Part shown: piece after piece, positions 42,751 to 51,295 of the stretch
How the letters are laid out: every line of letters starts with the position of its first letter
How positions within the stretch are numbered: the stretch's first letter is position 1
Assembly: GCA_943912255.1 (NCBI GenBank)
Contig: CALTTP010000007.1
Coordinates: 59,121-123,120, forward strand
From: an uncultured Peptoniphilaceae bacterium
Lineage (GTDB): Bacteria > Bacillota > Clostridia > Tissierellales > Peptoniphilaceae
Direction of reading: 5' to 3'
Length of the DNA: 64,000 bases
Position numbers and translations under genes: made by a program
The notes under the pieces: model-generated
The model's input: only the letters and a program-made list of their open reading frames with translations
Told to the model about the DNA's origin: nothing
Databases searched by the model: none

Positions 42751-45474
42751 CTATGCATTCTTTCCACAACATTTTTTGTATTTCTTACCACTTCCACAAG
42801 GACATGGATCGTTTCTACCTATTTTTTTACCTTTTACAACAGTAGTTTGTTCTTCAGAGGTTTTAGTTTCCTTTGCAACCTTCTTTCTTTCGATCTCTTC
42901 AACTGGTCTTACATTAAATAGACCCTTTAAAGTGTCCTCTTTAATGGAATGGTTCATCTCTTCAAACATGTCAAAGCCTTCTTCATTGTAGGCTCTAACT
43001 GGGTCTTGCTGTCCATAACTTCTAAGTCCAATTCCTTGACGTAGTTGGTCCATAGCATCAATGTGGTCCATCCACTTTCTATCTACTACCATTAGAAGAA
43101 TTACACGCTCTATCTCTCTAAACCTTTCAGAGCCCATTTCCTTCTCCTTGTCCTCATAGGCTTGAAGAGCTCTTTCTGTTAAATAGTCCTTTAAATCAAT
43201 TCTCTTCCAAGAGCTGATATTTGAAAAATCCAAGTATCCCTCTGGCATAAAGGCAGATTTTAAATATAGAATAAGTCCTTCCATATCCCAAGACTGTGGA
43301 CTGTCTCCACCTTGAGTGAAGTTATCTACAGCTAAGGAGATGATTTCATGAAGCATTTCAAGGATGTATTCCTTCATATTCTCCCCTTGAAGAACTCTTT
43401 CTCTCTCTCCATATATAATCTTTCTTTGAACATTCATTACATCGTCATATTGTAAAACGTGTTTACGAATACCAAAGTTGTTGACCTCAACCTTCTTTTG
43501 TGCCCTTTCAATGGCCTTGGTAACTGGTTTAAACTCTATTGGTTCATCAACTGGAAAATCGCCTTTTTCAGCAAATCTTTGGATGGTTTCACCACCAAAT
43601 AGTCTCATTAGATTATCCTCTAAGGACACATAGAATCTAGAGCTACCTGGGTCTCCCTGTCTACCAGAACGTCCTCGCAGCTGATTGTCTATACGTCTAG
43701 ACTCATGTCTTTCAGTACCTAGAATATAAAGTCCTCCTGCTTCTAGAACTTTCTTTTCATTTTCATCAGTCTTAGCCTTATATTTTTCATATAGATTATG
43801 GTATACATTTTTTGCCGCTTTTATTTCTTCGTCATCTGTCTCTACAAAAGAATCTAGTGCATCTATTACATATTGGGCATAGCCTTGTTTTTTCATATCG
43901 TGCTTTGCCATAAAGTCGGCGTTTCCACCAAGGATAATATCCGTACCACGACCTGCCATATTGGTAGCTATGGTAACTTTCTCAAAAGTACCTGCTTGTG
44001 CTACAATTTCTGCCTCTCTTTCGTGATGCTTAGCATTTAGCACTTCGTGAGGAATTCTTTCCTTTCTTAAAAGATTGGAAATTATCTCGGAAACCTCAAT
44101 AGATGCAGTACCTACTAGAATAGGTTGACCAGTTTCATGAACCCTTTTAACCTCCTCCACAATAGCATTGTACTTAGCCTCGGTGTTGATGTAGACTCTA
44201 TCATGTTGATCTTCTCTAATAACTGGCTTATTTGTAGGAATTTCCACAACATCCATGTTGTAAATTTCTGAAAACTCGTCTTCTTCTGTCTTAGCCGTAC
44301 CAGTCATACCAGACAACTTGTTATACATTCTAAAGTAATTTTGGAATGTTATAGTTGCTAAAGTCTTAGATTCCGACTGAACATTAACACCCTCTTTTGC
44401 TTCAATGGCTTGATGAAGACCATCAGAATATCTTCTACCTTCCATTATACGACCAGTAAACTCATCTACAATTAGAACTTCTCCGTCCTTTAAAACATAG
44501 TCGATATCACTTTTCATGGTATTATGAGCCTTTAGGGCCTGGTTGATATGGTGAGCTGTCTCCATATTTGAAACATCTGAAAGATTTTCTAATCCAAAGT
44601 ACTTTTCAGCCTTGGCAGTACCTTTTTCAGTTAAAGATGCAGTCTTTTTCTTTTCATCTACAACAAAATCAACAGTTTCTTCTTTGATTTCCTTGTCAAA
44701 AATATCTTGCTTTTCTTCATTTGGATCGATTATTCTACCAGTAAGAGTCCTAACAAATCTGTCTGCTCTAATATACATATCAGTAGATTCGTCTCCCATA
44801 CCAGATATAATAAGAGGAGTTCTCGCCTCGTCAATTAAAATCGAGTCCACCTCGTCCACAATGGCAAAGTTAAGTCCCCTTTGTACCTGTTCTTTCTTAT
44901 AGATTACCATGTTGTCCCTTAGATAATCGAAACCAAATTGGTTGTTAGTACCATAGGTAATGTCACAGTTATAGTTTTTTTGTCTCTCATCATTGTCCAG
45001 TCCATGGACTATACATCCTACAGTTAAACCTAAAAATTCATGAACCTTGCCCATCCATTCCATATCACGCTTTGCCAGGTAGTCGTTTACTGTTACAATG
45101 TGAACTCCTTCCCCCGTTAAGGCGTTTAAGTAAGCAGGTAAAGTTGCTACAAGGGTCTTACCTTCCCCTGTCTTCATTTCCGCAATTCTACCTTGGTGAA
45201 GGATAATACCACCAATCAACTGTACTCGATATTGTTTCATACCAAGCACTCTCCAGGAAGCCTCTCTGACAACAGCAAAAGCTTCAACAAGAAGGTCATC
45301 TAATGTGGCTCCTTCTTTTAATCTATTTTTAAATTCTACAGTTTTATTTTTTAATTCTTCATCAGTCAGCTCTTGCATTTTTTTATCAAGAGCTTCTATT
45401 TTATCCACAATTGGTTCAATCTTTTTTATTTCTTTTTTAGATCCTCTTGAAAATAAATTTTTTAAAAATTCCAT
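42751..45474 (-). CDS. secA: preprotein translocase ATPase SecA
   Basis: The 907-residue protein has the full SecA order: Walker A EMKTGEGKTLVATLPAYL (~residue 100), DEVDSILIDEARTPLIISG (~206-224), GMTGTAKTEE, TNMAGRGTDIILGG (~500), GLYILGTERHESRRIDNQLRGRSGRQGDPG, and the zinc-binding C-terminus CPCGSGKKYKKCCG. SecA drives export through SecYEG at the membrane and would handle the many signal-peptide proteins of this window. prfB follows within eight bases. Confidence 0.97.
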   Translation of the reverse strand: MEFLKNLFSRGSKKEIKKIEPIVDKIEALDKKMQELTDEELKNKTVEFKNRLKEGATLDDLLVEAFAVVREASWRVLGMKQYRVQLIGGIILHQGRIAEMKTGEGKTLVATLPAYLNALTGEGVHIVTVNDYLAKRDMEWMGKVHEFLGLTVGCIVHGLDNDERQKNYNCDITYGTNNQFGFDYLRDNMVIYKKEQVQRGLNFAIVDEVDSILIDEARTPLIISGMGDESTDMYIRADRFVRTLTGRIIDPNEEKQDIFDKEIKEETVDFVVDEKKKTASLTEKGTAKAEKYFGLENLSDVSNMETAHHINQALKAHNTMKSDIDYVLKDGEVLIVDEFTGRIMEGRRYSDGLHQAIEAKEGVNVQSESKTLATITFQNYFRMYNKLSGMTGTAKTEEDEFSEIYNMDVVEIPTNKPVIREDQHDRVYINTEAKYNAIVEEVKRVHETGQPILVGTASIEVSEIISNLLRKERIPHEVLNAKHHEREAEIVAQAGTFEKVTIATNMAGRGTDIILGGNADFMAKHDMKKQGYAQYVIDALDSFVETDDEEIKAAKNVYHNLYEKYKAKTDENEKKVLEAGGLYILGTERHESRRIDNQLRGRSGRQGDPGSSRFYVSLEDNLMRLFGGETIQRFAEKGDFPVDEPIEFKPVTKAIERAQKKVEVNNFGIRKHVLQYDDVMNVQRKIIYGERERVLQGENMKEYILEMLHEIISLAVDNFTQGGDSPQSWDMEGLILYLKSAFMPEGYLDFSNISSWKRIDLKDYLTERALQAYEDKEKEMGSERFREIERVILLMVVDRKWMDHIDAMDQLRQGIGLRSYGQQDPVRAYNEEGFDMFEEMNHSIKEDTLKGLFNVRPVEEIERKKVAKETKTSEEQTTVVKGKKIGRNDPCPCGSGKKYKKCCGKNA

Positions 45475-45611
45475 AGGTCACCTCATAGTTATTCACGGTT
45501 AATTTTATCATATATTGTAGTAGTTTCACAAATTGTATTAAAGTGTTTCCAAAAAAATCTTGTTACACTAATTAAACTTAATATTTTTTTATCCAGTTAA
45601 ACACTCAAAAA

Positions 45612-45635
45612 AGACTCCACTTAAATGTGAAATCT
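45612..45635 (-). terminator. terminator of the small membrane protein gene
   Basis: AGATTTCAC and GTGGAGTCT (minus strand) pair over nine positions with two G-U pairs, then TTTTTT. It abuts the stop codon at 45637. Confidence 0.7.
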
Positions 45636-45636
45636 T

Positions 45637-45804
45637 TTAGAATCTGTCATTTCTCTTTGAATAATTGTCTATAAGCTTCATTATTATAGCAGCAGCTATG
45701 ACAATTATGGCAATTTTAAAAGTAAAATTAATAACCTTCCCCAAAAGAGAAAGTAAAAGAATTACCAAAAAAATTACCAATCCTATCCCAAATATATTTC
45801 TCAT
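45637..45804 (-). CDS. 55-residue membrane protein
   Basis: ATG 45802-45804 follows GAGGAG by about ten bases; an upstream in-frame ATG at 45822 precedes that ribosome site. The product has two hydrophobic helices (residues ~5-24 and ~28-45) and a charged C-terminus (DNYSKRNDRF). No family recognised. It stands alone between secA and lplA with its own terminator, which supports it being a real gene. Confidence 0.6.
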   Translation of the reverse strand: MRNIFGIGLVIFLVILLLSLLGKVINFTFKIAIIVIAAAIIMKLIDNYSKRNDRF

Positions 45805-45970
45805 AATTATAGCACTCCTCATACCATTATATACCTAAAGCCTAAATTTTCATAGAATTTCAGGACTTTTTTGAAAATTTTAATATAATTCATTAAAAAC
45901 CAATCAAAAACCCCCCAAAAAGTGAAAAAGCTTCCTTTATATATTATAATATAGTCAGGAGGTAGGTACT

Positions 45971-46969
45971 ATGAAATTTTTAGAGTCCCATTCAAATGAC
46001 CCATACTATAACTTGAGTTTCGAAGAATATATCTTTAGAAACTTACCCTTAGAAGAAGAGGAGTATGTCTATCTATGGATAAACTCCCCAGCAATCATCA
46101 TAGGGAGAAACCAAAATGCCTATGCAGAGATTAACGAAGAATATGTGAAGGAACATAATCTAAAGGTATGTAGAAGGATAACCGGAGGCGGCGCAGTTTA
46201 CCACGACTTGGGTAACCTAAACTTCTCCTTTGTAACTAAGACTAAAGGACATGATAGAATCGACTTTAAGCAATACTATATTCCAATAGTCAACGCCTTA
46301 AAGGCTATAGGAATCGATGCAGAGCTATCTGGAAGAAACGATATTATCATTGACGGCAAAAAATGTATAGGTTCAAGCCAATCCGTGGACAACCATAGGG
46401 TTTTATCCAACGGTTGTATACTATTCAATGTTCAGTTGGAAGAGCTTTCCAAAGCATTGAACCCACGTAAAGAAAAATTTGAATCCAAGGGGGTTAAATC
46501 CGTTAGGTCTAGAGTTACAAATATAGCGCCTTATCTTGAGAATAAGAACCTAAGTACTGAAGACTTTAAAAATATTTTACAAAATGAGATTTTTAAACTA
46601 TTTGGAGAAGAACCTGAAGAATACGTACTTTCCGTAGAAGAACTTCTAGGCGTGAAGGAAATATACAATACTAGATTTTCCTTAGAATCTTGGAACTACG
46701 GAAAAAAACCAGTTGGAGAAGTAAAACAATATAAGAAGTTTCCAGCTGGATTTATAGAACTGGCCTACGATTTAAACAATGGAAAGATTAGAAATCTTCA
46801 TATTAACGGAGACTTCTTTGGTAAGGAAAATGTTGAAGATATCAGAAAGGCCATTGAAGGACAAGAATATAAAAAAGCTAATATAAAAGAAATTTTAGAT
46901 ACTTTCAAGTTGGAAGACTACTTTGGTAACGTAAGTAGCGAAGAACTCACAGAACTTTTCTTTAATTAG
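45971..46969 (+). CDS. lplA: lipoate-protein ligase A
   Basis: The 332-residue protein has the ligase catalytic domain with YLWINSPAIIIGRNQNAYAE (~30-50), CRRITGGGAVYHDLGNLNF (lipoyl-AMP site, ~72-90), GRNDIIIDGKKCIGSSQ (catalytic Lys, ~126-142) and the C-terminal accessory domain (from ~245, SWNYGKKP...). It attaches scavenged lipoate to lipoyl domains such as GcvH or 2-oxoacid dehydrogenase E2. The ATG follows AGGAGGTAGGTACT. No lipoate-dependent enzyme is encoded nearby. Confidence 0.93.
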   Translation: MKFLESHSNDPYYNLSFEEYIFRNLPLEEEEYVYLWINSPAIIIGRNQNAYAEINEEYVKEHNLKVCRRITGGGAVYHDLGNLNFSFVTKTKGHDRIDFKQYYIPIVNALKAIGIDAELSGRNDIIIDGKKCIGSSQSVDNHRVLSNGCILFNVQLEELSKALNPRKEKFESKGVKSVRSRVTNIAPYLENKNLSTEDFKNILQNEIFKLFGEEPEEYVLSVEELLGVKEIYNTRFSLESWNYGKKPVGEVKQYKKFPAGFIELAYDLNNGKIRNLHINGDFFGKENVEDIRKAIEGQEYKKANIKEILDTFKLEDYFGNVSSEELTELFFN

Positions 46970-46975
46970 TATGCA

Positions 46976-47003
46976 AAAGCACTCAATATGAGTGCTTTTT
47001 GCT
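46976..47003 (+). terminator. terminator of lplA
   Basis: AAAAGCACTCA and TGAGTGCTTTT pair around a short loop, then TGCTTTTA. Another use of the GCACTCA arm. Confidence 0.8.
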
Positions 47004-47036
47004 TTTAATGTATAAGAATCAGTTGTTACCTAATTA

Positions 47037-47834
47037 TTATTCAACAATACCTCCAGAATAACCACCCTTGTCATAGTTCTTTCCAAATTCTATGTTAGAA
47101 GAGTCGATATTGTTTTCTTTCATTCTTTCAACAATCTTTTTCTTGTTGTTGTCTCTTTCAAATGGATTTGTAGTTTGAACAATTCCTTCAACAGTTCCAT
47201 ACCAATGTTTAAATGCCATACCAATTCCTATTTCGTCTTGTTGCCAGTCAGCTACAAGCCTTGTTCCTGGACAAAGGAATGTAATATTCATGTCCCCTGT
47301 GTTGTATGGATAGGTTGTTAAGTCATGGCAAACCGCTTGTAGACCAACTGTTTGCATATTTGGACTATAGCCATTGTGATAAGAATAGCCTTGAATCATT
47401 CTCATGATATTATAGGACTTTCCTACTACAATTACCACATCTGGATCCTCTTCGTACATATCAAGAGGCATTACAGTTAAACCATATGGTTTTTCCTTCA
47501 TAAATTGCATAGTGTCTGAAACGGACTTAGAAGTTTCAACATTGTCGTAGATTCCAAGACCAACTCTAGCTTCACCATTAGCCATCTTTGGTGGTGCTGG
47601 GTTAAAACCTAGAGCCACAGAACCATTGAAACATCCTTGATGTTCTGCTCTCAACTTCATAGCTTCTCCCCTTGAAGCCAAGTTTACAGAGTTACAGTAT
47701 GCAACTTTTCTTCCTCTTTCTGGAACTTTAGAGTTATTGTATTCTTCTTCAGTAAAGAAAAATTTAACTCCTACAGGTTTTCTTTCCAATCCTAAATAAG
47801 TCGTTACAGTATTTGTACTATCTTTATAATTCAT
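47037..47834 (-). CDS. DUF169 protein
   Basis: The 265-residue product matches the DUF169 family: an N-terminal LGLERKPVGVKFFFTEEEY, a central CNSVNLASRGEAMKLRAEHQGC with the conserved cysteines, GCFNGSVALGF, and a C-terminal VCHDLTTYPYNTGDMNITFLCPGTR. Its function is unknown; the conserved Cys residues suggest metal or cluster binding. It has no signal peptide. It follows a TDT transporter gene by 20 bases and is probably cotranscribed. Confidence 0.85.
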   Translation of the reverse strand: MNYKDSTNTVTTYLGLERKPVGVKFFFTEEEYNNSKVPERGRKVAYCNSVNLASRGEAMKLRAEHQGCFNGSVALGFNPAPPKMANGEARVGLGIYDNVETSKSVSDTMQFMKEKPYGLTVMPLDMYEEDPDVVIVVGKSYNIMRMIQGYSYHNGYSPNMQTVGLQAVCHDLTTYPYNTGDMNITFLCPGTRLVADWQQDEIGIGMAFKHWYGTVEGIVQTTNPFERDNNKKKIVERMKENNIDSSNIEFGKNYDKGGYSGGIVE

Positions 47835-47854
47835 TTTAACACCCCTTATTTCTC

Positions 47855-48790
47855 TTAGTTAGCCTCAGTGCTAACAAAATGCCCAATGTATCTAATTAGA
47901 GCATAGATTACAAGTATTGCTGCAATAATGGTTTCTATAAGAACCAATTTAGGCAATACAGCCTTTAAAAATCCAAGTTTTTCAATATTTCCTGACTTTG
48001 TCAAAAATCCTGTCGCCATCTTTAGACCAATTCCCGTAATAACAAATGGGAATGTAAAAGCAGCATAGGATGGGAAGAACTTTGTTTCCTTTAAATATCC
48101 AGGTAATTTAGTAAGAACGAAGATATAAAGTAGTTGTGAAACGATCATAAGTCCATAGACTAATACCAAGTTCTTCTTTTCAAAGGATTGCATATAGCCT
48201 GCTAATAATAGTGAAGCCGGTGCACAAGTGATACAGAAAAGTGGTGCCAGTGGTGCATCAGGATGACCTACTTTCATATATCTTTGGTTCACAGTAAATA
48301 GTAGGATGATAAAGGAAATCAGTCCAAACCAGAAAAATGCCTGTCCAAGTTTTTGTGCTCCAAAAGCAGGTGCAACTACAGACCCTACAACTATTCCTAC
48401 ATAAACTATGTAGTAGGATGCAAAGACCTTCTTTATGTCGTAGTTAAAAATAAACTTTGCTGTAAAGTAGATTATTATTATGACGTGGATTATAATCCCT
48501 AAATAATAAACAAACTTTGCTCTTTCACCTATGTAAGGTTTTAGATATCCTGCAAAGAGCATAAGTGCCATGGAAAAAGTTCCAAATACAGATGCCATAA
48601 CAGGATTTTTCATTTCTTCCTTGAAGACGTTTAAATTTGTAAACATCCTTATTAGAAATAATACCAACAATACCGTTCCTATTCCACCAAGTACAAGACG
48701 TAAAGTTTCAGAATAGGTTTGAATTAAGTTTCCTAAAGCGAATAATCCAAGAATTACTCCGACTATAGGCAATGGAATTTTCTTTGTCAT
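47855..48790 (-). CDS. TDT/SLAC1-family transporter (TehA-like)
   Basis: The 311-residue protein has about ten membrane helices and features of the tellurite-resistance/dicarboxylate transporter family: IPLPIVGVILGLFALGNL at the start, PVMASVFGTFSMALMLFAGYLKPY, and APLFCITCAPASLLLAGYM. Members carry dicarboxylates, sulfite or anions. ATG 48788-48790 follows GGAGGGACAT; an upstream start at 48817 lacks a ribosome site. Probably cotranscribed with the DUF169 gene downstream. Confidence 0.82.
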   Translation of the reverse strand: MTKKIPLPIVGVILGLFALGNLIQTYSETLRLVLGGIGTVLLVLFLIRMFTNLNVFKEEMKNPVMASVFGTFSMALMLFAGYLKPYIGERAKFVYYLGIIIHVIIIIYFTAKFIFNYDIKKVFASYYIVYVGIVVGSVVAPAFGAQKLGQAFFWFGLISFIILLFTVNQRYMKVGHPDAPLAPLFCITCAPASLLLAGYMQSFEKKNLVLVYGLMIVSQLLYIFVLTKLPGYLKETKFFPSYAAFTFPFVITGIGLKMATGFLTKSGNIEKLGFLKAVLPKLVLIETIIAAILVIYALIRYIGHFVSTEAN

Positions 48791-48879
48791 ATGTCCCTCC
48801 AATTTATTTTTATTCACTATAATTATACCTGAGATTTAATAAATGTCAATTAATTCACAGATTTAAAAAAAGCCTAGCA

Positions 48880-49275
48880 CTAAACTAGACTTCTATCTTT
48901 GATATTAAAATTCATTATTCCATTTTTATCAATAGCTTCAATATAAATAATTACATTGAAATCATAAGCACTTTCAGTATATCCTACAATGGTTTCACTA
49001 TGATAAACTCCCCTATTATCCTGGTATCTAAGTTTTACATCCCCTTCACTAAAATTCTCTGGTGTAGTAGGTTTTTTCTTTAAAACTTTTCTAGCTTTAA
49101 CTTCCCCCACCCTAGTCCAACTATTTTCACTACTGTATTTTATTTCAATTGTACTCACGTCTTTATCCGTTTTGTTGACAAAACTTATTGTAGAAGCATC
49201 TTCACTTCTTATATAAAATAATAAAGCCACTGCAAGTACTAATAGGACTAGAATATAGAAAAATCTGCGTTTCAT
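48880..49275 (-). CDS. single-helix anchored protein of unknown function
   Basis: The 131-residue product has one N-terminal hydrophobic helix (residues 5-22) after MKRRFF and a soluble beta-rich domain outside (TISFVNKTDKDVSTIEIKY, VKLRYQDNRGVYHSETIVGY). No family recognised. It is divergent from the ars operon and shares its upstream region; GAGGTGA lies just before the ATG. Confidence 0.65.
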   Translation of the reverse strand: MKRRFFYILVLLVLAVALLFYIRSEDASTISFVNKTDKDVSTIEIKYSSENSWTRVGEVKARKVLKKKPTTPENFSEGDVKLRYQDNRGVYHSETIVGYTESAYDFNVIIYIEAIDKNGIMNFNIKDRSLV

Positions 49276-49337
49276 AACTCACCTCAATAGGATTATACCA
49301 TAATCTTTAGGGTGGTGATTTTTACAAAAATATTACA

Positions 49338-49380
49338 TTGACAACTATCGATATGAGGGTTATAATTAATATATCGATAG
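49338..49380 (+). promoter_or_regulatory. ars operon promoter and ArsR operator
   Basis: TTGACA (49338-49343) and TATAAT (49361-49366) are exactly 17 bases apart. CTATCGATAT (49345-49354) and ATATCGATAG (49371-49380) are perfect 10-bp inverted repeats, one in the spacer and one just past the -10, so a bound ArsR dimer pair would block RNA polymerase. Confidence 0.85.
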
Positions 49381-49400
49381 ATATCAATGTGAGGTGTGAA

Positions 49401-49694
49401 ATGACAGAAGAAAAAGTCGTACAACTATTTAAATGCCTTTCCGACTCCAATAGACTTAAGATATTAAATTATCTAGGCGAAGGGGAACTTTGTGCCTGTG
49501 AACTATTGGAGGACTTAGACATAAGCCAATCCACGTTATCCTATCATATGAAAAACCTACTAGAGACTGATCTAGTCTTAGTAAGGCAAGTTGGAAAGTG
49601 GAGCTACTACAAGATAAACAAAGATGTGTTTTTAGATTTTAAGAACTATGTACAAAATCTAAAGTATTCAGATTTAATAAGAGAAGAATGTTAG
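49401..49694 (+). CDS. arsR: ArsR/SmtB-family arsenical repressor
   Basis: The 97-residue protein is a winged helix with SDSNRLKILNYL, the metal-binding ELCACELLEDL on helix alpha3 (Cys pair as in arsenite-sensing ArsR), the recognition helix DISQSTLSYHMKNLLETDLV and a wing. Arsenite binding releases it from DNA. ATG 49401 follows GAGGTGTGAA; upstream in-frame codons are in the promoter itself. It heads the operon arsR-arsM-arsC-acr3, with nine bases before arsM. Confidence 0.92.
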   Translation: MTEEKVVQLFKCLSDSNRLKILNYLGEGELCACELLEDLDISQSTLSYHMKNLLETDLVLVRQVGKWSYYKINKDVFLDFKNYVQNLKYSDLIREEC

Positions 49695-49703
49695 AGGTGT
49701 AAT

Positions 49704-50486
49704 ATGAATAAAGAAAATAAAAATAATAAACCATTAGATGAAGAAGTTATAAGAAAATCCGTTAGAGATTTTTATACAGATATTGCAACAGGAAAGAAAA
49801 AATCCAGAGTAAATACCGACGATTTAAATAAAGCTATAGGCTATTCAAAAGAACAACTGGATTCAGTGCCAGAAGAAGCCAACATGGGTCTTGGATGTGG
49901 TAACCCTCATGAAAAAGCAAAACCAGTAGAAGGAGAAAGAGTCCTTGACCTTGGCTGTGGTAAGGGTTTTGACGTATTTATTGCAGCAAAGTCCGTTGGA
50001 GAAAGTGGATATGTAATTGGTGTTGACTCTAGTATCGACATGGTGGAAAAAGCAAGACATATTGGAAAGAAGAGAAAATTTGACAATGTGAACTTCAGAT
50101 TGGGAGAAATAGAATATCTTCCCGTAGCAGATAATAGTATGGATATCGTAATTTCCAACTGTGTAATAAATTTATCAACTCAAAAAGAACAAGTTTATAG
50201 AGAGATTCTAAGAGTTCTAAAACCAGGCGGAAGAATAGGAATTTCCGATATTACCCAAGCAAAGCCCCTTCCCCAATCCGTCTTGGACAATCCGAGAATG
50301 TATGGAACGTGAGTTGCCGGATCCGTAACCTTGGATAGGTTAAAAGAAATCTTAAAAGAAGCAGGCTTTAGAAATATAGATATTGACGCAAAAGTTGTAA
50401 CAGACGAATATGCAGCAAAATGGGGCATAGACGAAGTCAACCTAAAAGACTATTTGTTGTCATCTACAATAACAGCATACAAATAA
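49704..50486 (+). CDS. arsM: selenocysteine-containing arsenite S-adenosylmethionine methyltransferase
   Basis: The frame runs from ATG 49704 to TAA 50486 through one TGA (50310-50312, codon 203), giving 260 residues. It has the class I SAM-binding motif VLDLGCGKGFD (~80-90) and the ArsM cysteine positions: LGCGNPHEKA (Cys65), ISNCVINL (Cys153) and GT-U-VAGSVTLDRLKEIL (Sec203). ArsM enzymes bind arsenite with three thiolates; here the third is replaced by selenocysteine. The sequence after the TGA stays ArsM-like to its natural end, so this is not a broken gene. AUCC/GGAU after the UGA may be the SECIS. It methylates arsenite in the cytoplasm. Confidence 0.9.
50310..50340 (+). promoter_or_regulatory. 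possible SECIS after the arsM UGA
   Basis: ATCC and GGAT pair around GTAACCTT, with a further CC/GG step across a bulge. The loop carries GU. This is weaker than the peroxiredoxin hairpin. Confidence 0.45.
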
Positions 50487-50489
50487 ATA

Positions 50490-50868
50490 TTGAGAAGTGG
50501 GAAATGAGAGGTGAGAAGTAAGAAGTGAGAGATGAGAGATTAGAAGTGGGATATAAGACATTGAATTACCAAAAAATTTACAAAATACGCTTTTAAAACT
50601 AGAAAGAAATCCAACAGATTTCTTACCCCTTTAATAGCTAGGTTTTCAGGATTGCAAATCCTGAATCGTTGGAAGATTAAGGTGGAGAGGGTTTTTAAGG
50701 GAGAGACCGTTAGGAAACATACGAAACGTTTCATTAGGCCTCTCCCTTAAGGATAAAAAAGAATATTAAACTATAATAAAACTTTGTGAAGTTTATAAAA
50801 CTTCGAACAACACTCCTGCCGGTAGGCAGGTAGGTCAAAGGAAAGCCAACAGCTTTCCTAACATAATA
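50490..50868 (-). repeat. composite palindromic intergenic repeat, copy 8, inside the ars operon
   Basis: Reverse complement of the 17.1/20.2-kb type: GACATTGAATTACCAA, AGAAAGAAATCCAACAG, TCAGGATTGCAAATCCTGA, the TTAAGGGAGAG/CTCTCCCTTAA palindrome (50695-50753), GAAGTTTataAAACTTC, and GGAAAGCCAACAGCTTTCC ending ten bases before arsC. A 64-codon open frame in it (50540-50734, minus) is a by-product. Confidence 0.85.
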
Positions 50869-50878
50869 GGTGGTGAAT

Positions 50879-51295
50879 ATGAAAACAAAAAAAGTAATTT
50901 ATCTATGTGTCCACAATTCCTGTAGAAGCCAAATTGCAGAATGTCTGACAAATCTTCTCTCTGATGGAACCATAGAAGGGTATTCAGCAGGTACTCAAAT
51001 CGCAAAGGAAATCAACCCTACTGCTGTGAGAATTATGAAGGAAATCTACAATGTGGATATGACTAAAATCCAGTTTCCAAAACTAATTCAGGATGCTCCT
51101 AAATCTGATTATGTAATTACCATGGGTTGTAATGTACAATGTCCAATATTGCCCTATGATGCTAAGGAAATTTCGTGGAACTTTGATGACCCTACTGGAA
51201 AATCCGATGAGTTTTTTAAAGAAATAATTCAAGGAATTGAAATAAAAGTAAAAGAATTAATTGATGATGTAAAGGAGAATTCCGATGAAAAATAG
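50879..51295 (+). CDS. arsC: arsenate reductase, thioredoxin-coupled (ArsC, LMW-PTP fold)
   Basis: The 138-residue protein has the phosphatase-type P-loop CVHNSCRSQ (residues ~8-16; catalytic Cys and Arg) and the ArsC redox cysteines in TMGCNVQCPILPYDAKE followed by NFDDPTGKSDEFF. It reduces arsenate to arsenite for export and methylation by its neighbours. ATG 50879 lies five bases after AGGTGG; an in-frame GTG at 50870 overlaps that site. Its stop overlaps the acr3 start by 11 bases. Confidence 0.92.
   Translation: MKTKKVIYLCVHNSCRSQIAECLTNLLSDGTIEGYSAGTQIAKEINPTAVRIMKEIYNVDMTKIQFPKLIQDAPKSDYVITMGCNVQCPILPYDAKEISWNFDDPTGKSDEFFKEIIQGIEIKVKELIDDVKENSDEK

Noticed and set aside
49338..49400. 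Longer arsR reading frame starting at 49338
   Set aside because: The upstream codons cover the -35, -10 and operator, so they cannot be in the transcript; ATG 49401 has its own GAGGTG site.
50310..50312. TGA as a true stop making arsM a truncated gene
   Set aside because: The reading continues in the same frame with ArsM sequence to a natural stop, and UGA sits exactly at a conserved cysteine position.
50540..50734. 64-codon open frame on the minus strand
   Set aside because: Same repeat family as above, reverse orientation; treated as repeat DNA in the ars operon.
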